35,967 nt of DNA from CALVNN01 sp964393975 (GTDB lineage Bacteria > Bacillota > Clostridia > Christensenellales > UBA1242), in the NCBI GenBank assembly GCA_964393975.1, contig CAYMVO010000011.1, positions 1 to 35,967 of the forward strand, read 5' to 3'. Under the pieces are notes generated by a model. The model saw only the letters and a list, made by a program, of their open reading frames with translations. It searched no databases and had not been told where the DNA came from. Position numbers and translations under genes: made by a program. Shown here one piece after another: positions 1 to 6,696 of this stretch (its first letter is position 1; each line of letters starts with the position of its first letter).

Positions 1-55
1 TATCTAAAAATTCTCTTGTGGTCTTTCTACTATTAATGGCATCAAAAAATTCCAT
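1..55 (-). CDS. Nitroreductase family protein, N-terminus only (runs off window)
   Basis: On the minus strand an ATG at 55 opens a frame reading MEFFDAINSRKTTREFLD to the window edge. This matches the usual N-terminus of flavin-dependent nitroreductases (M-E-F-x-x-A-I-x-x-R-x-S/T-x-R-x-F), where the Arg-Ser/Thr-x-Arg segment contacts FMN. An AGGAA ribosome site lies 8 nt upstream and a TATAAT box lies at 76-81, so the start is well placed. Only 18 codons are visible, so the subfamily and substrate cannot be judged. Confidence 0.7.
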   Translation of the reverse strand, partial: MEFFDAINSRKTTREFLD

Positions 56-627
56 TTGTTCGTTCCTATGCAAAAATTATATCATATTTTTTCTAAAATT
101 GCATATATTCCAAGCATTTTATTTATCTGACCTATTCAAAAAGAACAAACAAATTTTCTTATATTACCCCACCTTACTTTAGCCTTTTGTTTGTGGACTA
201 TTGTAGCATACTTCTTTTAGTAGTAAACGGAATAAATAATTTAAACAATTAAATATATATAAATTCAATAGACTAGGTTTTACAACACAATCTCGGAATG
301 AATACAAATACAATTTTCAAGTTGGTTTTTGCCTTTTTCTTTCTTGTTAGTGTCTTTTGCAATTTAATTGTTAGCAGTATTAGTTTTTCATCGTTTTGAT
401 TTTTTAGTCTTTTCTCAAATCTTTCCTACTTCCATTTTGCTAATTTCTTTAAACTTATACACGCAAAAGTTAATCGCACTTATAACGTCATAAATCACTA
501 AATATTTTGATTTCAAATTTTTTAGGTAAGTTTTATTTAAGATGTTTATATACAAATTTTACAATTTTTTGAGATATATTTATTAAATAAAAATACATTT
601 GTGTTACTTTATATAACAAACTTATAC
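56..627. other. Gene-poor intergenic stretch
   Basis: About 570 bases of very AT-rich DNA without a convincing gene. It holds the nitroreductase promoter (TATAAT on the minus strand, 76-81). Between about 290 and 520 the minus strand has two short open stretches in different frames (one ends MEVGKI-stop, the next begins EKRLKNQNDEKLILL) that could be remnants of a frameshifted gene. Neither has a start with a ribosome site or a recognisable family, so no gene is called. Confidence 0.4.
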
Positions 628-655
628 TTGACTTTTTAAAATTATTAGATATACT
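628..655 (+). promoter_or_regulatory. Promoter of the DegV gene
   Basis: TTGACT at 628-633 and TATACT at 650-655 with a 16-bp spacer, giving a short leader before the GGAGG site and the ATG at 684. An inverted repeat TGTTA...TAACA lies just upstream at 602-618. Confidence 0.6.
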
Positions 656-683
656 TAAAGTAAGGTTTATTTTTGGAGGGCGT

Positions 684-1511
684 ATGTTGAGAGTATTTAC
701 CGATTCAGGTAGCAGTATAAAAAGAGATGAGGCGGATGTTTTAGGTGTAGAAGTCATTCCTTTAAAAATTCTTTTAGGCGAGGAAGAATTTTTAGATGGT
801 GTTGATTTAGATGTCGATTATTTTTACGATAAATTGATAAATGAAAAAATATTTCCTAAAACATCATTACCTAATTTAGATGATTTAAAAGAAAAAGTAG
901 ATAGATATATCCAAGATGGTGATGAAGTTTTGATTATTACAATATCTTCGGAGATATCAGGGACAAATAATGCGATAAAAATGTTATTTAAAGATTATAG
1001 CTCTGTAAGAGTGTTCGATTCAAGAATGGCTGTAGGTGGAATGAGGATTTTGGTGGATGAAATAAACAAGTATAGAGATAAGCCTATAGATTTTGTTATA
1101 GAAAAATTAAATGCTTTAGTCCCACGTATAAAAATTATGGCCCTACCTGAAACTTTAGATTATTTATTTAAAGGGGGAAGATTGTCAAAAGCAGAATACT
1201 TGATTGGTAGTCTATTAAAAATAAAACCAGTGGTTGGATTTAAACATGGTAAGGTATGCGTTTTATCTAAAAAAATAGGTCTAAACAACGCTATTAGACA
1301 CCTTGCTGAATCTTTAAAAGATTTTGATTGTGATGAAAATTATCAAATTATTGCATCTTATACATATAATAAGAGTAATATAGACAAAGCCGTTTCTTTA
1401 GTTGATGATAAATATAAATCACTCATCAAAATATATGATAACTTAGATCCAGCAATTGCTTGTCATTGGGGACCTAACGCTTTCGGCTTTGTCTTTGTCG
1501 CTAAAAAATAA
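684..1511 (+). CDS. DegV family fatty-acid-binding protein (FakB-like)
   Basis: DegV/FakB proteins bind one fatty acid and present it to the kinase FakA, so that exogenous fatty acids enter phospholipid synthesis as acyl-phosphates. The 275-residue length is typical. Visible family motifs are TDSGSS near the N-terminus, KTSLPN near residue 60, the fatty-acid-site segment ISSEISGT near 90, DSRMAVGG near 113, FKGGRLS near 162, IKPVV followed by HGKV near 180-190, and GPNAFGFVF at the C-terminus. The start is fixed by GGAGG about 6 nt upstream and by its own sigma-A-type promoter. The gene is monocistronic and ends in a strong hairpin terminator. Which fatty acid it prefers cannot be read from the sequence. 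Confidence 0.92.
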   Translation: MLRVFTDSGSSIKRDEADVLGVEVIPLKILLGEEEFLDGVDLDVDYFYDKLINEKIFPKTSLPNLDDLKEKVDRYIQDGDEVLIITISSEISGTNNAIKMLFKDYSSVRVFDSRMAVGGMRILVDEINKYRDKPIDFVIEKLNALVPRIKIMALPETLDYLFKGGRLSKAEYLIGSLLKIKPVVGFKHGKVCVLSKKIGLNNAIRHLAESLKDFDCDENYQIIASYTYNKSNIDKAVSLVDDKYKSLIKIYDNLDPAIACHWGPNAFGFVFVAKK

Positions 1512-1529
1512 ATTAAATTAAAAATAAAA

Positions 1530-1597
1530 AACAATCCTAGCAGTTGAAGTGTACTCAATAGGAGTCACGAAAAATAAAATTGCAAGGGTTGTTTTTT
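1530..1597. terminator. Bidirectional terminator with long conserved loop
   Basis: The 13-nt arms 1530-1542 and 1581-1593 pair with one mismatch and are followed by a T6 run on each strand, so this can end degV (+) and the mscL transcript (-). The 38-nt loop contains a 25-nt segment (1544-1568) that recurs with compensatory changes inside another terminator at 6150-6174. Confidence 0.8.
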
Positions 1598-1623
1598 AAT
1601 AAATGTTAATTTATATATTTTAC

Positions 1624-1770
1624 ATTATCGTAAGTCAGAGGGAAGCAACGCAACGCGTTATTTTCAAATGACTGATATTTATTCAAACTGTGTCGCTAAA
1701 ATGATAATTTTAGAGCAAATTGTTAAATTTGCATAAATTTTAAATTTCATTTAAAATTTACGACACATAG
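1624..1770 (+). repeat. Hairpin-cloverleaf repeat, copy 1 (arm family V2)
   Basis: The left module (1624-1689) forms an imperfect hairpin (AGTCA/TGACT, AACGC/GCGTT). The right module (1690-1766) forms a perfect four-way fold: closing stem GTGTCG/CGACAC, arm 1 at 1696-1713 (CTAAAAT/ATTTTAG, loop GATA), A, arm 2 at 1715-1732 (GCAAATT/AATTTGC, loop GTTA), A, arm 3 at 1734-1760 (12 bp, loop TTC). It is followed directly by copy 2. Confidence 0.9.
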
Positions 1771-1910
1771 ATTATAATCAAGGAAAGCGAGCAAAGCACA
1801 AAGTATTTTGCAAGGTTTCCGCTGATTTCAATCAGTGACGCACACAATTTATTGTGCAATTGCGATAGCAATAAAAATTTTAACTCGCTTAAAATTTTAC
1901 GTCACATAGT
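1771..1910 (+). repeat. Hairpin-cloverleaf repeat, copy 2 (alternate left module, arm family V3)
   Basis: The left module differs in sequence from copy 1 but again folds into a stepped hairpin (AATCA/TGATT, GGAAA/TTTCC, GCAAA/TTTGC). The cloverleaf at 1835-1905 has closing stem GTGACG/CGTCAC, arm 1 CACAA/TTGTG (loop TTTA), arm 2 ATTGC/GCAAT (loop GATA) and arm 3 AAAATTTTAA/TTAAAATTTT. Confidence 0.88.
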
Positions 1911-1953
1911 TTCTATTTATCAATTTGGATTTTAGAAAGATGAAAATGTATTG

Positions 1954-2511
1954 TTATTCAGATTTTTCAGATTTCAACAAATCACGAATCTCTTTTAAAA
2001 GCTCTATACTTTCTTGATTTTGATTGAATTCTTGTTTCGTTTCTTCTTTAACTTCTTTTATATCATCTTGTTTTTCATTTGCGCATACATCTTCAATCTC
2101 TAAAGTATGTGTTGCTTTTTTACCTAATCGTTTAACATCTTCACCTAATTTTTCCAATCTCCTACTTGAGGCGGTGAATATTTTTATAGCGACAAATAAT
2201 GTAAATGCAATTATCAAAAAGTCAATTATTGTCTGTATAAACACACCATAATTAAGTGATGTTTCGGCAGTAATAAGTGCGCTTGTTGTAGGATCATAAA
2301 CTGCTTCTTTGATAACCCATTTCCAGTCAGTAACATCCGCACCGCCTACTGCGAGGCTTATAAGTGGCATAATTATATCGTTTACAAGAGATGAAATAAT
2401 TTTATTGAAAGCTGCACCAATTACTACAGCCACCGCTAAATCTACAACATTACCTTTACTGATAAACTTTTTAAAATCTGACCAAAAAGTTTTTACTTTA
2501 TTATTTTTCAT
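1954..2511 (-). CDS. mscL: Large-conductance mechanosensitive channel MscL
   Basis: MscL opens under membrane tension and releases solutes during hypo-osmotic shock; it works as a homopentamer in the cytoplasmic membrane. The first membrane helix carries the family signature GNVVDLAVAVVIGAAFNKII followed by SSLVNDIIMP, and a second helix follows (VFIQTIIDFLIIAFTLFVA). The C-terminal ELLKEIRDLL helix matches the family's cytoplasmic bundle. I place the start at 2511 rather than the in-frame ATG at 2574 because AAGGA lies just upstream and MKNNKVKTFWSDF begins where family members begin. At 185 residues it is longer than the roughly 136-residue E. coli protein: the outer loop is expanded and an acidic Lys/Glu-rich linker of about 40 residues precedes the final helix. 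Confidence 0.95.
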   Translation of the reverse strand: MKNNKVKTFWSDFKKFISKGNVVDLAVAVVIGAAFNKIISSLVNDIIMPLISLAVGGADVTDWKWVIKEAVYDPTTSALITAETSLNYGVFIQTIIDFLIIAFTLFVAIKIFTASSRRLEKLGEDVKRLGKKATHTLEIEDVCANEKQDDIKEVKEETKQEFNQNQESIELLKEIRDLLKSEKSE

Positions 2512-2667
2512 AAAAAATTTTCCTTTATATAATTTTAATTTAGTATACCGCAAAAACATTTTTTTATCAAGCAAAAACGTTAAAAATCATAAAAAATCGT
2601 GGTTTTTCGAGCTTTTTCAAATATTTATCCGATTGGAATAAGATTTTAAAATATTTTATGATATATA

Positions 2668-2696
2668 TTGATTACTAAACAAATTAATAGTATAAT
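2668..2696 (+). promoter_or_regulatory. Promoter placing the transcript start at the radical-SAM start codon
   Basis: TTGATT at 2668-2673, a 17-bp spacer and a perfect TATAAT at 2691-2696. The expected transcription start, about 7 nt downstream, coincides with the A of the ATG at 2703, and there is no ribosome site between. Confidence 0.65.
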
Positions 2697-2702
2697 GTTT
2701 GT

Positions 2703-3569
2703 ATGAATAATTTTTGTAATATTTGCCCTAGAAATTGTAATGTCGATAGATCTAAAAATGTTGGTTTTTGTGGAGTCGATAATAACATATATATTAATAA
2801 AATAATGATACATCACTACGAAGAACCATGTATATCAGGTGATGATAAGATTAAAGGAAGTGGCGCTATATTTTTCGCTAGTTGTAATTTAAAGTGTGTT
2901 TACTGTCAAAATTATGAAATAAGTAGGACTGTAAGTGGTACTAAATACTCACCTAAAGATCTAGCGGATATAATGCGTAAACTTGAAATGAATGGCGCTT
3001 ATAATATAAACTTAGTCACACCAACGCATTTTACTAAACAAATTTTGGAAGCGTTAAAAATCTATAAACCTCGTATCCCTATCATTTGGAATACAAGCGG
3101 TTATGAAAAAGTGGAGACAATAGAAAAGTTAAAAGGTTGGGTTGATGTGTTTTTGACAGATTTTAAATATTATTCACCTAAAGTTTCAATGAATTATTCT
3201 TCTGCTAAAGATTATTACAAGTTCGCTAGTGAAGCTTTAAAAAAGATGCGTGAAATTATACCGATAGACAAGTTTGAAAATGGTATGATTAAAAAGGGAA
3301 TAATAGTCAGACATTTATTATTACCAAATAATATAAAAGATTCAGTTAATGTACTAGAAAACATCAAATCGCTAATAGGTAACCCTATTTTAAGTCTTAT
3401 GAGTCAATATACTCCTATGCAAAAATATGAGTATGAAGAATTAAATAATCGTATACGACCTATAGAATATAAAATGCTACTATCAAAAGCGGAAAAATTA
3501 GGTTTTGATAAGATTTACATACAAGACTTTTCTAGTGCAGATAGTAAATATACACCTGATTTTAAATAA
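2703..3569 (+). CDS. Radical SAM protein related to pyruvate formate-lyase-activating enzymes (PflX/COG1313-like)
   Basis: The protein has the radical-SAM cluster motif C61-x3-C65-x2-C68 (CNLKCVYC), which holds a 4Fe-4S cluster that cleaves S-adenosylmethionine to a 5'-deoxyadenosyl radical. An N-terminal Cys group (C5, C8, C12, C23; 'CNICPRNC') resembles the extra metal or zinc region of COG1313 proteins. Later (beta/alpha)-barrel segments such as INLVTPTHF, IPIIWNTSGYE and DVFLTDFKYY are typical of this family. Its 288 residues fit. No target glycyl-radical enzyme is in the window, so the substrate is unknown. The start matches family N-termini, yet the gene appears leaderless. A terminator follows directly, so it is a single-gene unit. 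Confidence 0.85.
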   Translation: MNNFCNICPRNCNVDRSKNVGFCGVDNNIYINKIMIHHYEEPCISGDDKIKGSGAIFFASCNLKCVYCQNYEISRTVSGTKYSPKDLADIMRKLEMNGAYNINLVTPTHFTKQILEALKIYKPRIPIIWNTSGYEKVETIEKLKGWVDVFLTDFKYYSPKVSMNYSSAKDYYKFASEALKKMREIIPIDKFENGMIKKGIIVRHLLLPNNIKDSVNVLENIKSLIGNPILSLMSQYTPMQKYEYEELNNRIRPIEYKMLLSKAEKLGFDKIYIQDFSSADSKYTPDFK

Positions 3570-3576
3570 AAAACAA

Positions 3577-3620
3577 AAAACTGTTAGAATTACAAGTAAA
3601 CGCTAACGGTTTTTGTTTTT
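3577..3620 (+). terminator. Terminator of the radical-SAM gene
   Basis: An 11-bp stem, AAAACTGTTAG (3577-3587) with CTAACGGTTTT (3603-3613; one G-U pair), is followed by a T-rich run. Confidence 0.8.
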
Positions 3621-3644
3621 AATGGTAAAATGCAAGGAGTAAAA

Positions 3645-3940
3645 TCATTCGTGATAAATAACCTCTTTATGAGATTTAAGTGCGTAATTTATTTCATTCT
3701 GAGTGGAACTATCAATATATCCATTTACATTAACGACGTAAATCGCATCGCTAATATCAATCTTCTTCCAGTGTGCATTCACTACTCTATCCAATTCTTC
3801 CTTAGAGGTGGCGTTTAGGTCTACATCATAAACGCATTGTATAACGCACCGCCCATACTTTTTTCTAAATCACTTGCAATTTTTATCATTTCTTTAGCAT
3901 ACTTCATACTACCACAAATTGTAACAACTTTTGAATCCAT
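3645..3940 (-). pseudogene. Frameshifted nucleoside 2-deoxyribosyltransferase-like protein
   Basis: On the minus strand an ATG at 3940, with AAAGGAG 7 nt upstream, opens MDSKVVTICGSMKYAKEMI and stops early after ALYNAFMM. Shifting frame by one base near 3840-3842 restores a continuous product: QCVYDVDLNATSKEELDRVV, then NAHWKKIDISDAIYVVN, then GYIDSST and a final EVIYHE with a stop at 3645. The TICGSMKYA start and the SDAIYVVNVNGYI core are typical of a small (about 98-residue) Rossmann-like family related to nucleoside 2-deoxyribosyltransferases. One missing base explains the break, so this is either a recent pseudogene or a sequencing error. The promoter side abuts a truncated repeat copy at 3961. 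Confidence 0.8.
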
Positions 3941-3960
3941 ATAATCTCCTTTTATTTTTT

Positions 3961-4060
3961 AATGACTGATGTTTATTCAATTAGCGATGTACACGATTTA
4001 TTGTGTAATTGCGATAGCAATAAAAATTTTAACTTGCTTAAAATTTTACATCACATATAG
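3961..4060 (+). repeat. Hairpin-cloverleaf repeat, copy 3 (left module truncated, arm family V3)
   Basis: Only the last 20 nt of the left module remain. The cloverleaf is 3984-4054: closing stem GCGATGT/ACATCAC (one mismatch), arm 1 ACACGA/TTGTGT (loop TTTA, one G-U), arm 2 ATTGC/GCAAT (loop GATA), arm 3 AAAATTTTAA/TTAAAATTTT. The closing stem differs from copies 2 and 7 (ACG/CGT has become ATG/CAT), a compensatory change within one arm family. Confidence 0.82.
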
Positions 4061-4156
4061 TACATAATAACACAATAATAAAATACATGCAATTAGATGT
4101 TGTGAAAATTGATATTAATTTTAGATATAATGATTAGTAAATTCCTTATTATAAAC

Positions 4157-4300
4157 TATGTGATGTTGATTTTCTCACTTATGTTCGTAAATCAATTTTG
4201 CTAACGCAAATCCGTTATAAATAACGGCATCACAGTTTGAATAAACATCAGTCATTTGAAAATAACGCGTTGCGTTGCTTCCCTCTGACTTCCGATAATA
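4157..4300 (-). repeat. Hairpin-cloverleaf repeat, copy 4 (arm family V1)
   Basis: It lies on the opposite strand to copy 3, about 100 nt away, with the cloverleaf ends facing each other. The cloverleaf is 4160-4233 with closing stem GTGATG/CATCAC, arms CCGTTA/TAACGG and TTTGC/GCAAA, and a third arm TTGATTT/AAATCAA with a decayed distal part. The left hairpin module spans 4234-4300. Confidence 0.85.
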
Positions 4301-4392
4301 TCATATATTTTTAGATTGTTTATTATATAAATATATAAAATGTTGGATATTTAATATTTTTTTGTGTTACTTTGTAACATATTTATTCTGTT

Positions 4393-4473
4393 TATAATGT
4401 TTTTATTGAGTCGTTAATGAAACCGATTTATAAATCGCAAATATATAAGTGAATTTGTAGCGGTTTCTTTTTT
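4393..4473 (+). promoter_or_regulatory. TATAAT box and leader terminator/attenuator before the DUF11 gene
   Basis: A TATAAT at 4393-4398 is followed by a hairpin GAAACCG (4419-4425) with CGGTTTC (4461-4467) and a T6 run to 4473. The terminator lies about 20 nt before the AAAAGGAGG of the next gene. An inner palindrome CGATTTATAAATCG (4424-4437) overlaps the 5' arm and could form a competing fold. Either a short RNA ends here or the DUF11 operon is attenuated. Confidence 0.5.
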
Positions 4474-4502
4474 AAATGAATAGACTATAAAAGGAGGCAA
4501 AT

Positions 4503-5264
4503 ATGGCGATAGTAAATAAAGCAAGTCTTAAGTCTTTTTATATGGATGGACAACAAGAAGTTGAAGTAAACAATGATAGTAATAAAAACACTATATACAA
4601 TATCAATAATGATGTGATGATATTGGGCGAAGCTAGTAAATTAATCACACATCCTGATAGCGAAGTAGATTTAAGTGTTGTTATTACAAACAACACGGGT
4701 GTAGATATGACAAAACTACATTTTTTTAACACTCTAGGTATAGGAGCGTCTCACAAGGTTGGTTCGGTCAAGATAAACAATGTTAGTTATGAAACTTTTG
4801 ATGCAGAAATGGGCTTTGATATTACAGAAACTATAAATAAAAATGGCGGGAATATGACTATATCGTTTACCATCGTTTTGGATAATGAACCAGTAACTGA
4901 TTCCGTAAAAAGCACTGGAACCATTCAGTTTATCGCCGAAAACAATCAGTATGAGTTAAATTCAAATGAAGTGGAGATTCGAATAGTGGACAATAAAATT
5001 GAAATAGTGAAAGATGCAAATGTGAAAGTGGTTAAATCAGGTGATGAGATAGAATACACTATAGTAATAACCAACAAAGGAACAATAGAAAATACAAAAT
5101 TATTTTTTAAAGATGTTTTACCTATCAATGTGATTTTTGTCGCAAGTAGCGTCAGTGTTGATGGCGTAATTGACGCCACAAAAGATCCCGTAGAAGGGTT
5201 TGATTTGGATAATTTAGCTGCAAACCAATCAAAGATAATTAAATTTAAGGCAATAGTTTTATGA
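4503..5264 (+). CDS. DUF11-repeat protein without signal peptide
   Basis: The C-terminal part (about 172-252) is a clear DUF11 'conserved repeat' beta-sandwich: VKSGDEIEYTIVITNKG, then FFKDVLPINVIFV, and a closing LAANQSKIIKFKAIV. The segment at about 48-160 (SEVDLSVVITNNTGVDMTKL) looks like a divergent second copy. DUF11 domains are usually found on bacterial surfaces, often as stalk repeats. Here there is no signal peptide, membrane segment or LPXTG, so a cytoplasm-assembled coat or an unusual export route is possible; this is inference. The start is set by AAAAGGAGG 6 nt upstream. The stop codon overlaps the start of the next Cys-rich gene, so the two are translationally coupled. Confidence 0.75.
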   Translation: MAIVNKASLKSFYMDGQQEVEVNNDSNKNTIYNINNDVMILGEASKLITHPDSEVDLSVVITNNTGVDMTKLHFFNTLGIGASHKVGSVKINNVSYETFDAEMGFDITETINKNGGNMTISFTIVLDNEPVTDSVKSTGTIQFIAENNQYELNSNEVEIRIVDNKIEIVKDANVKVVKSGDEIEYTIVITNKGTIENTKLFFKDVLPINVIFVASSVSVDGVIDATKDPVEGFDLDNLAANQSKIIKFKAIVL

Positions 5265-5470
5265 TGAAAATAATTTCTAATAAATGTAAAGTGTATGATA
5301 AAAATTTTGATGATGTTTTTTACGAGAGCAATATCAATGAAATTTTTTATATTCAAAAACCGAAAATAATAAATTATGTTCGTTGTCCTAAATTAAAATG
5401 TCTGCAAATTTGTATGCCAGTATGTATTTGTTCATGCGATACTGAAGAGATTTATATTTTTTTAAAATGA
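5261..5470 (+). CDS. Cys-rich 69-residue protein coupled to the DUF11 gene
   Basis: It starts within the stop of the DUF11 gene (ATGATG overlap), so expression is coupled. The C-terminal half holds seven cysteines in a run of about 18 residues (CPKLKCLQICMPVCICSCD), followed by a short acidic-hydrophobic tail. No family is recognised. The pairing of a beta-sandwich repeat protein with a Cys-rich mini-protein, neither carrying a signal peptide, would suit disulfide cross-linking in a surface or spore-coat layer, or metal binding. The sequence does not decide between these. Confidence 0.65.
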   Translation: MMKIISNKCKVYDKNFDDVFYESNINEIFYIQKPKIINYVRCPKLKCLQICMPVCICSCDTEEIYIFLK

Positions 5471-5485
5471 TGCAATATATGCCTT

Positions 5486-5521
5486 AAAAAAAACTACAAG
5501 GATTGAAGCTCTTGTAGTATT
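5486..5521. terminator. Bidirectional terminator between convergent genes
   Basis: ACTACAAG (5493-5500) pairs with CTTGTAGT (5511-5518). On the minus strand the stem is followed by T8, so it is strongest for the gene ending at 5567; it can also serve the + operon ending at 5470. Confidence 0.75.
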
Positions 5522-5566
5522 TATTATGGTAGTTAAATCTTTTACACAAATCAATATATTATCCTC

Positions 5567-5911
5567 TTAAGCACTTTTATGTTCTAATATGTATCTTTCC
5601 TTTAATTTATTATACTTATCTATGATATTTAGCATATATCGAATTTTTTCCTCTTCACTGAGTCCATTGTAAACTTCGTAATCCACTAACTCACGCAATA
5701 CGTACGGATTATCAAAATTGTGTTCTAAAACTGCGCACACCTTTGAATATAATTCCTCATCATTACTCGCAACCACTCTGATTTGATAATTATGTTTGTA
5801 TAAATTATTATATACTGCAAATGTACTGATTTTAGATACCTCACTTTCTTTTAATGCCCCACTTAGTCGTTTCTTTGCTAATTGTGCAAGTTTTTTTAAA
5901 TCATTTGCCAT
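5567..5911 (-). CDS. Hypothetical 114-residue soluble protein
   Basis: I do not recognise the family. The protein is small, charged and largely helical, with a basic N-terminus (LKKLAQLAKKRLSG), a central mixed segment (YQIRVVASNDEELYSKV) and a C-terminal helix rich in Lys/Glu/Tyr. There is no signal peptide, membrane segment or Cys motif. AGGAGGAG lies just upstream of the ATG, and a strong terminator follows, so this is a genuine single-gene unit. Confidence 0.75.
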   Translation of the reverse strand: MANDLKKLAQLAKKRLSGALKESEVSKISTFAVYNNLYKHNYQIRVVASNDEELYSKVCAVLEHNFDNPYVLRELVDYEVYNGLSEEEKIRYMLNIIDKYNKLKERYILEHKSA

Positions 5912-6135
5912 TTTCTTCTCCTCCTAAACACAATTTTAACATAAAACGCAAATTATATAAATAGGTAAATTTGTCTTATAAACACTTAAAATGTAAAAAA
6001 TTGTCGCTTTACTTTTATATATGTATTATCATTGTCACTTGTAATACATTTTATCTTGATAATCTATAGAGATTACTTTGATAATAAATATACTTTTTCA
6101 AAGTATATCATACAACTTAGATAAAACTTTTATAA
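5912..6135. other. Intergenic region with the promoter side of the 5567-5911 gene
   Basis: AT-rich DNA. On the minus strand it carries a TATAAT-like box about 40 nt before the gene. A short palindrome TATACTTTGAAAAAGTATA lies near 6090-6108 on the minus strand. No gene or repeat copy was found. Confidence 0.35.
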
Positions 6136-6196
6136 AAAAATAGGCACGCTTGAAGCGTACTTCGTAGAAGTCACTTCATTATGTGTATCTATTTTT
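6136..6196. terminator. Terminator with conserved loop, second copy
   Basis: AAAAATAG (6136-6143) pairs with CTATTTTT (6189-6196), with further inner pairs, and T runs lie on both sides. It ends the minus-strand riboswitch gene. The loop holds the same 25-nt motif (6150-6174) as the terminator at 1530-1597. Confidence 0.7.
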
Positions 6197-6218
6197 ATGG
6201 AACCCTTTTCAGTTTATT

Positions 6219-6461
6219 TTAATATTGATAAACTGGTAACGATAGTAATTCTTTTGACTTAACATAGCACATTGTAGATATATTTGAAATATAACCACCA
6301 TCACTGACTAATATATGAAAGAAACATTCATCATTCTCTTGAATTTCTTTATCTCCTTTCCACCTGAAACCTTCTTTTTTTGCTTGTCTTAAAAATTGTT
6401 TACGATTGTTTTCATTTAAAACCACCACAACTTCTTTTTTGTCTTTTAATAAATCTTTCAT
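6219..6461 (-). CDS. Hypothetical 80-residue protein under riboswitch control
   Basis: A small soluble protein without signal or membrane segment (NRKQFLRQAKKEGFRWKGD, then SDGGYISNISTMCYV). The pattern of a helix ending in 'GFRWKGD' followed by short beta strands resembles small proteins often found in phages and mobile elements, but no family can be named. GGAGGTG precedes the ATG by 8 nt. The gene is the only one behind an S-box-like riboswitch and terminator (6500-6632), so its expression should fall when S-adenosylmethionine is high. That is unexpected for a protein that does not look like a methionine or SAM enzyme or transporter. Confidence 0.75.
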   Translation of the reverse strand: MKDLLKDKKEVVVVLNENNRKQFLRQAKKEGFRWKGDKEIQENDECFFHILVSDGGYISNISTMCYVKSKELLSLPVYQY

Positions 6462-6499
6462 TGTCTAAACACCTCCAAATTTCCAAAAGAATAGCAATC

Positions 6500-6524
6500 A
6501 AAAACCCCACCATAAGTGATGGGG
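6500..6524 (-). terminator. Riboswitch-controlled terminator
   Basis: Read on the minus strand, CCCCATCA pairs with TGGTGGGG around loop CTTA, followed by T5. Its 5' arm, CCCATCAC (complement of 6516-6523), can instead pair perfectly with GTGATGGG in the 3' strand of aptamer helix P1 (complement of 6545-6552), giving mutually exclusive folds. Confidence 0.78.
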
Positions 6525-6541
6525 GCTAAATTCCTTTTATT

Positions 6542-6632
6542 ACACCCATCACACAAGCTTTACCACCTTAACATTTTTGTCAGGTTGGTGTATGGTCAAC
6601 GGGCTTGTCCCTCGCATACTCTTTATGGATAT
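6542..6632 (-). ncRNA. S-box-type riboswitch aptamer (SAM-I/SAM-IV clan)
   Basis: On the minus strand the RNA shows the S-box core order. Helix P1 is ATATCCAT with ATGGGTGT. P2 (GTATG/CATAC) encloses GAGGGACAAGCCC, matching the conserved GAGGGACtgGCCC segment. P3 starts ACCAACC and returns AGGTGGTAAA, matching the family's gGCAACC...GGUGC-UAA. The P3 inner stem is TGACA/TGTTA. The usual P4 hairpin seems absent (only AAAGCTTGTGTG remains), so it may belong to a SAM-I/IV variant. It lies directly at the predicted transcript start and is coupled to a terminator. Confidence 0.78.
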
Positions 6633-6636
6633 GAAT

Positions 6637-6665
6637 AGTATAACATAAAATTTAATTGTTTGCAA
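6637..6665 (-). promoter_or_regulatory. Promoter of the riboswitch transcript
   Basis: On the minus strand TTGCAA (6665-6660), a 17-bp spacer and TATACT (6642-6637). The predicted start near 6630 is the first base of aptamer helix P1. Confidence 0.7.
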
Positions 6666-6696
6666 CAGCAAATAAATGATTTTATAACATAACCTA

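Noticed and set aside
1690..1766. Cloverleaf repeats as tRNA genes or integron attC sites.
   Set aside because: There is no T-loop sequence, anticodon-loop pattern or CCA, and the loops are only 3-5 nt in most arms. attC core sites and an integrase gene are absent, and copies flank unrelated long genes in both orientations.
3630..3818. A 62-codon plus-strand frame at this position.
   Set aside because: It lies opposite the frameshifted minus-strand pseudogene, has no ribosome site and has no family resemblance.
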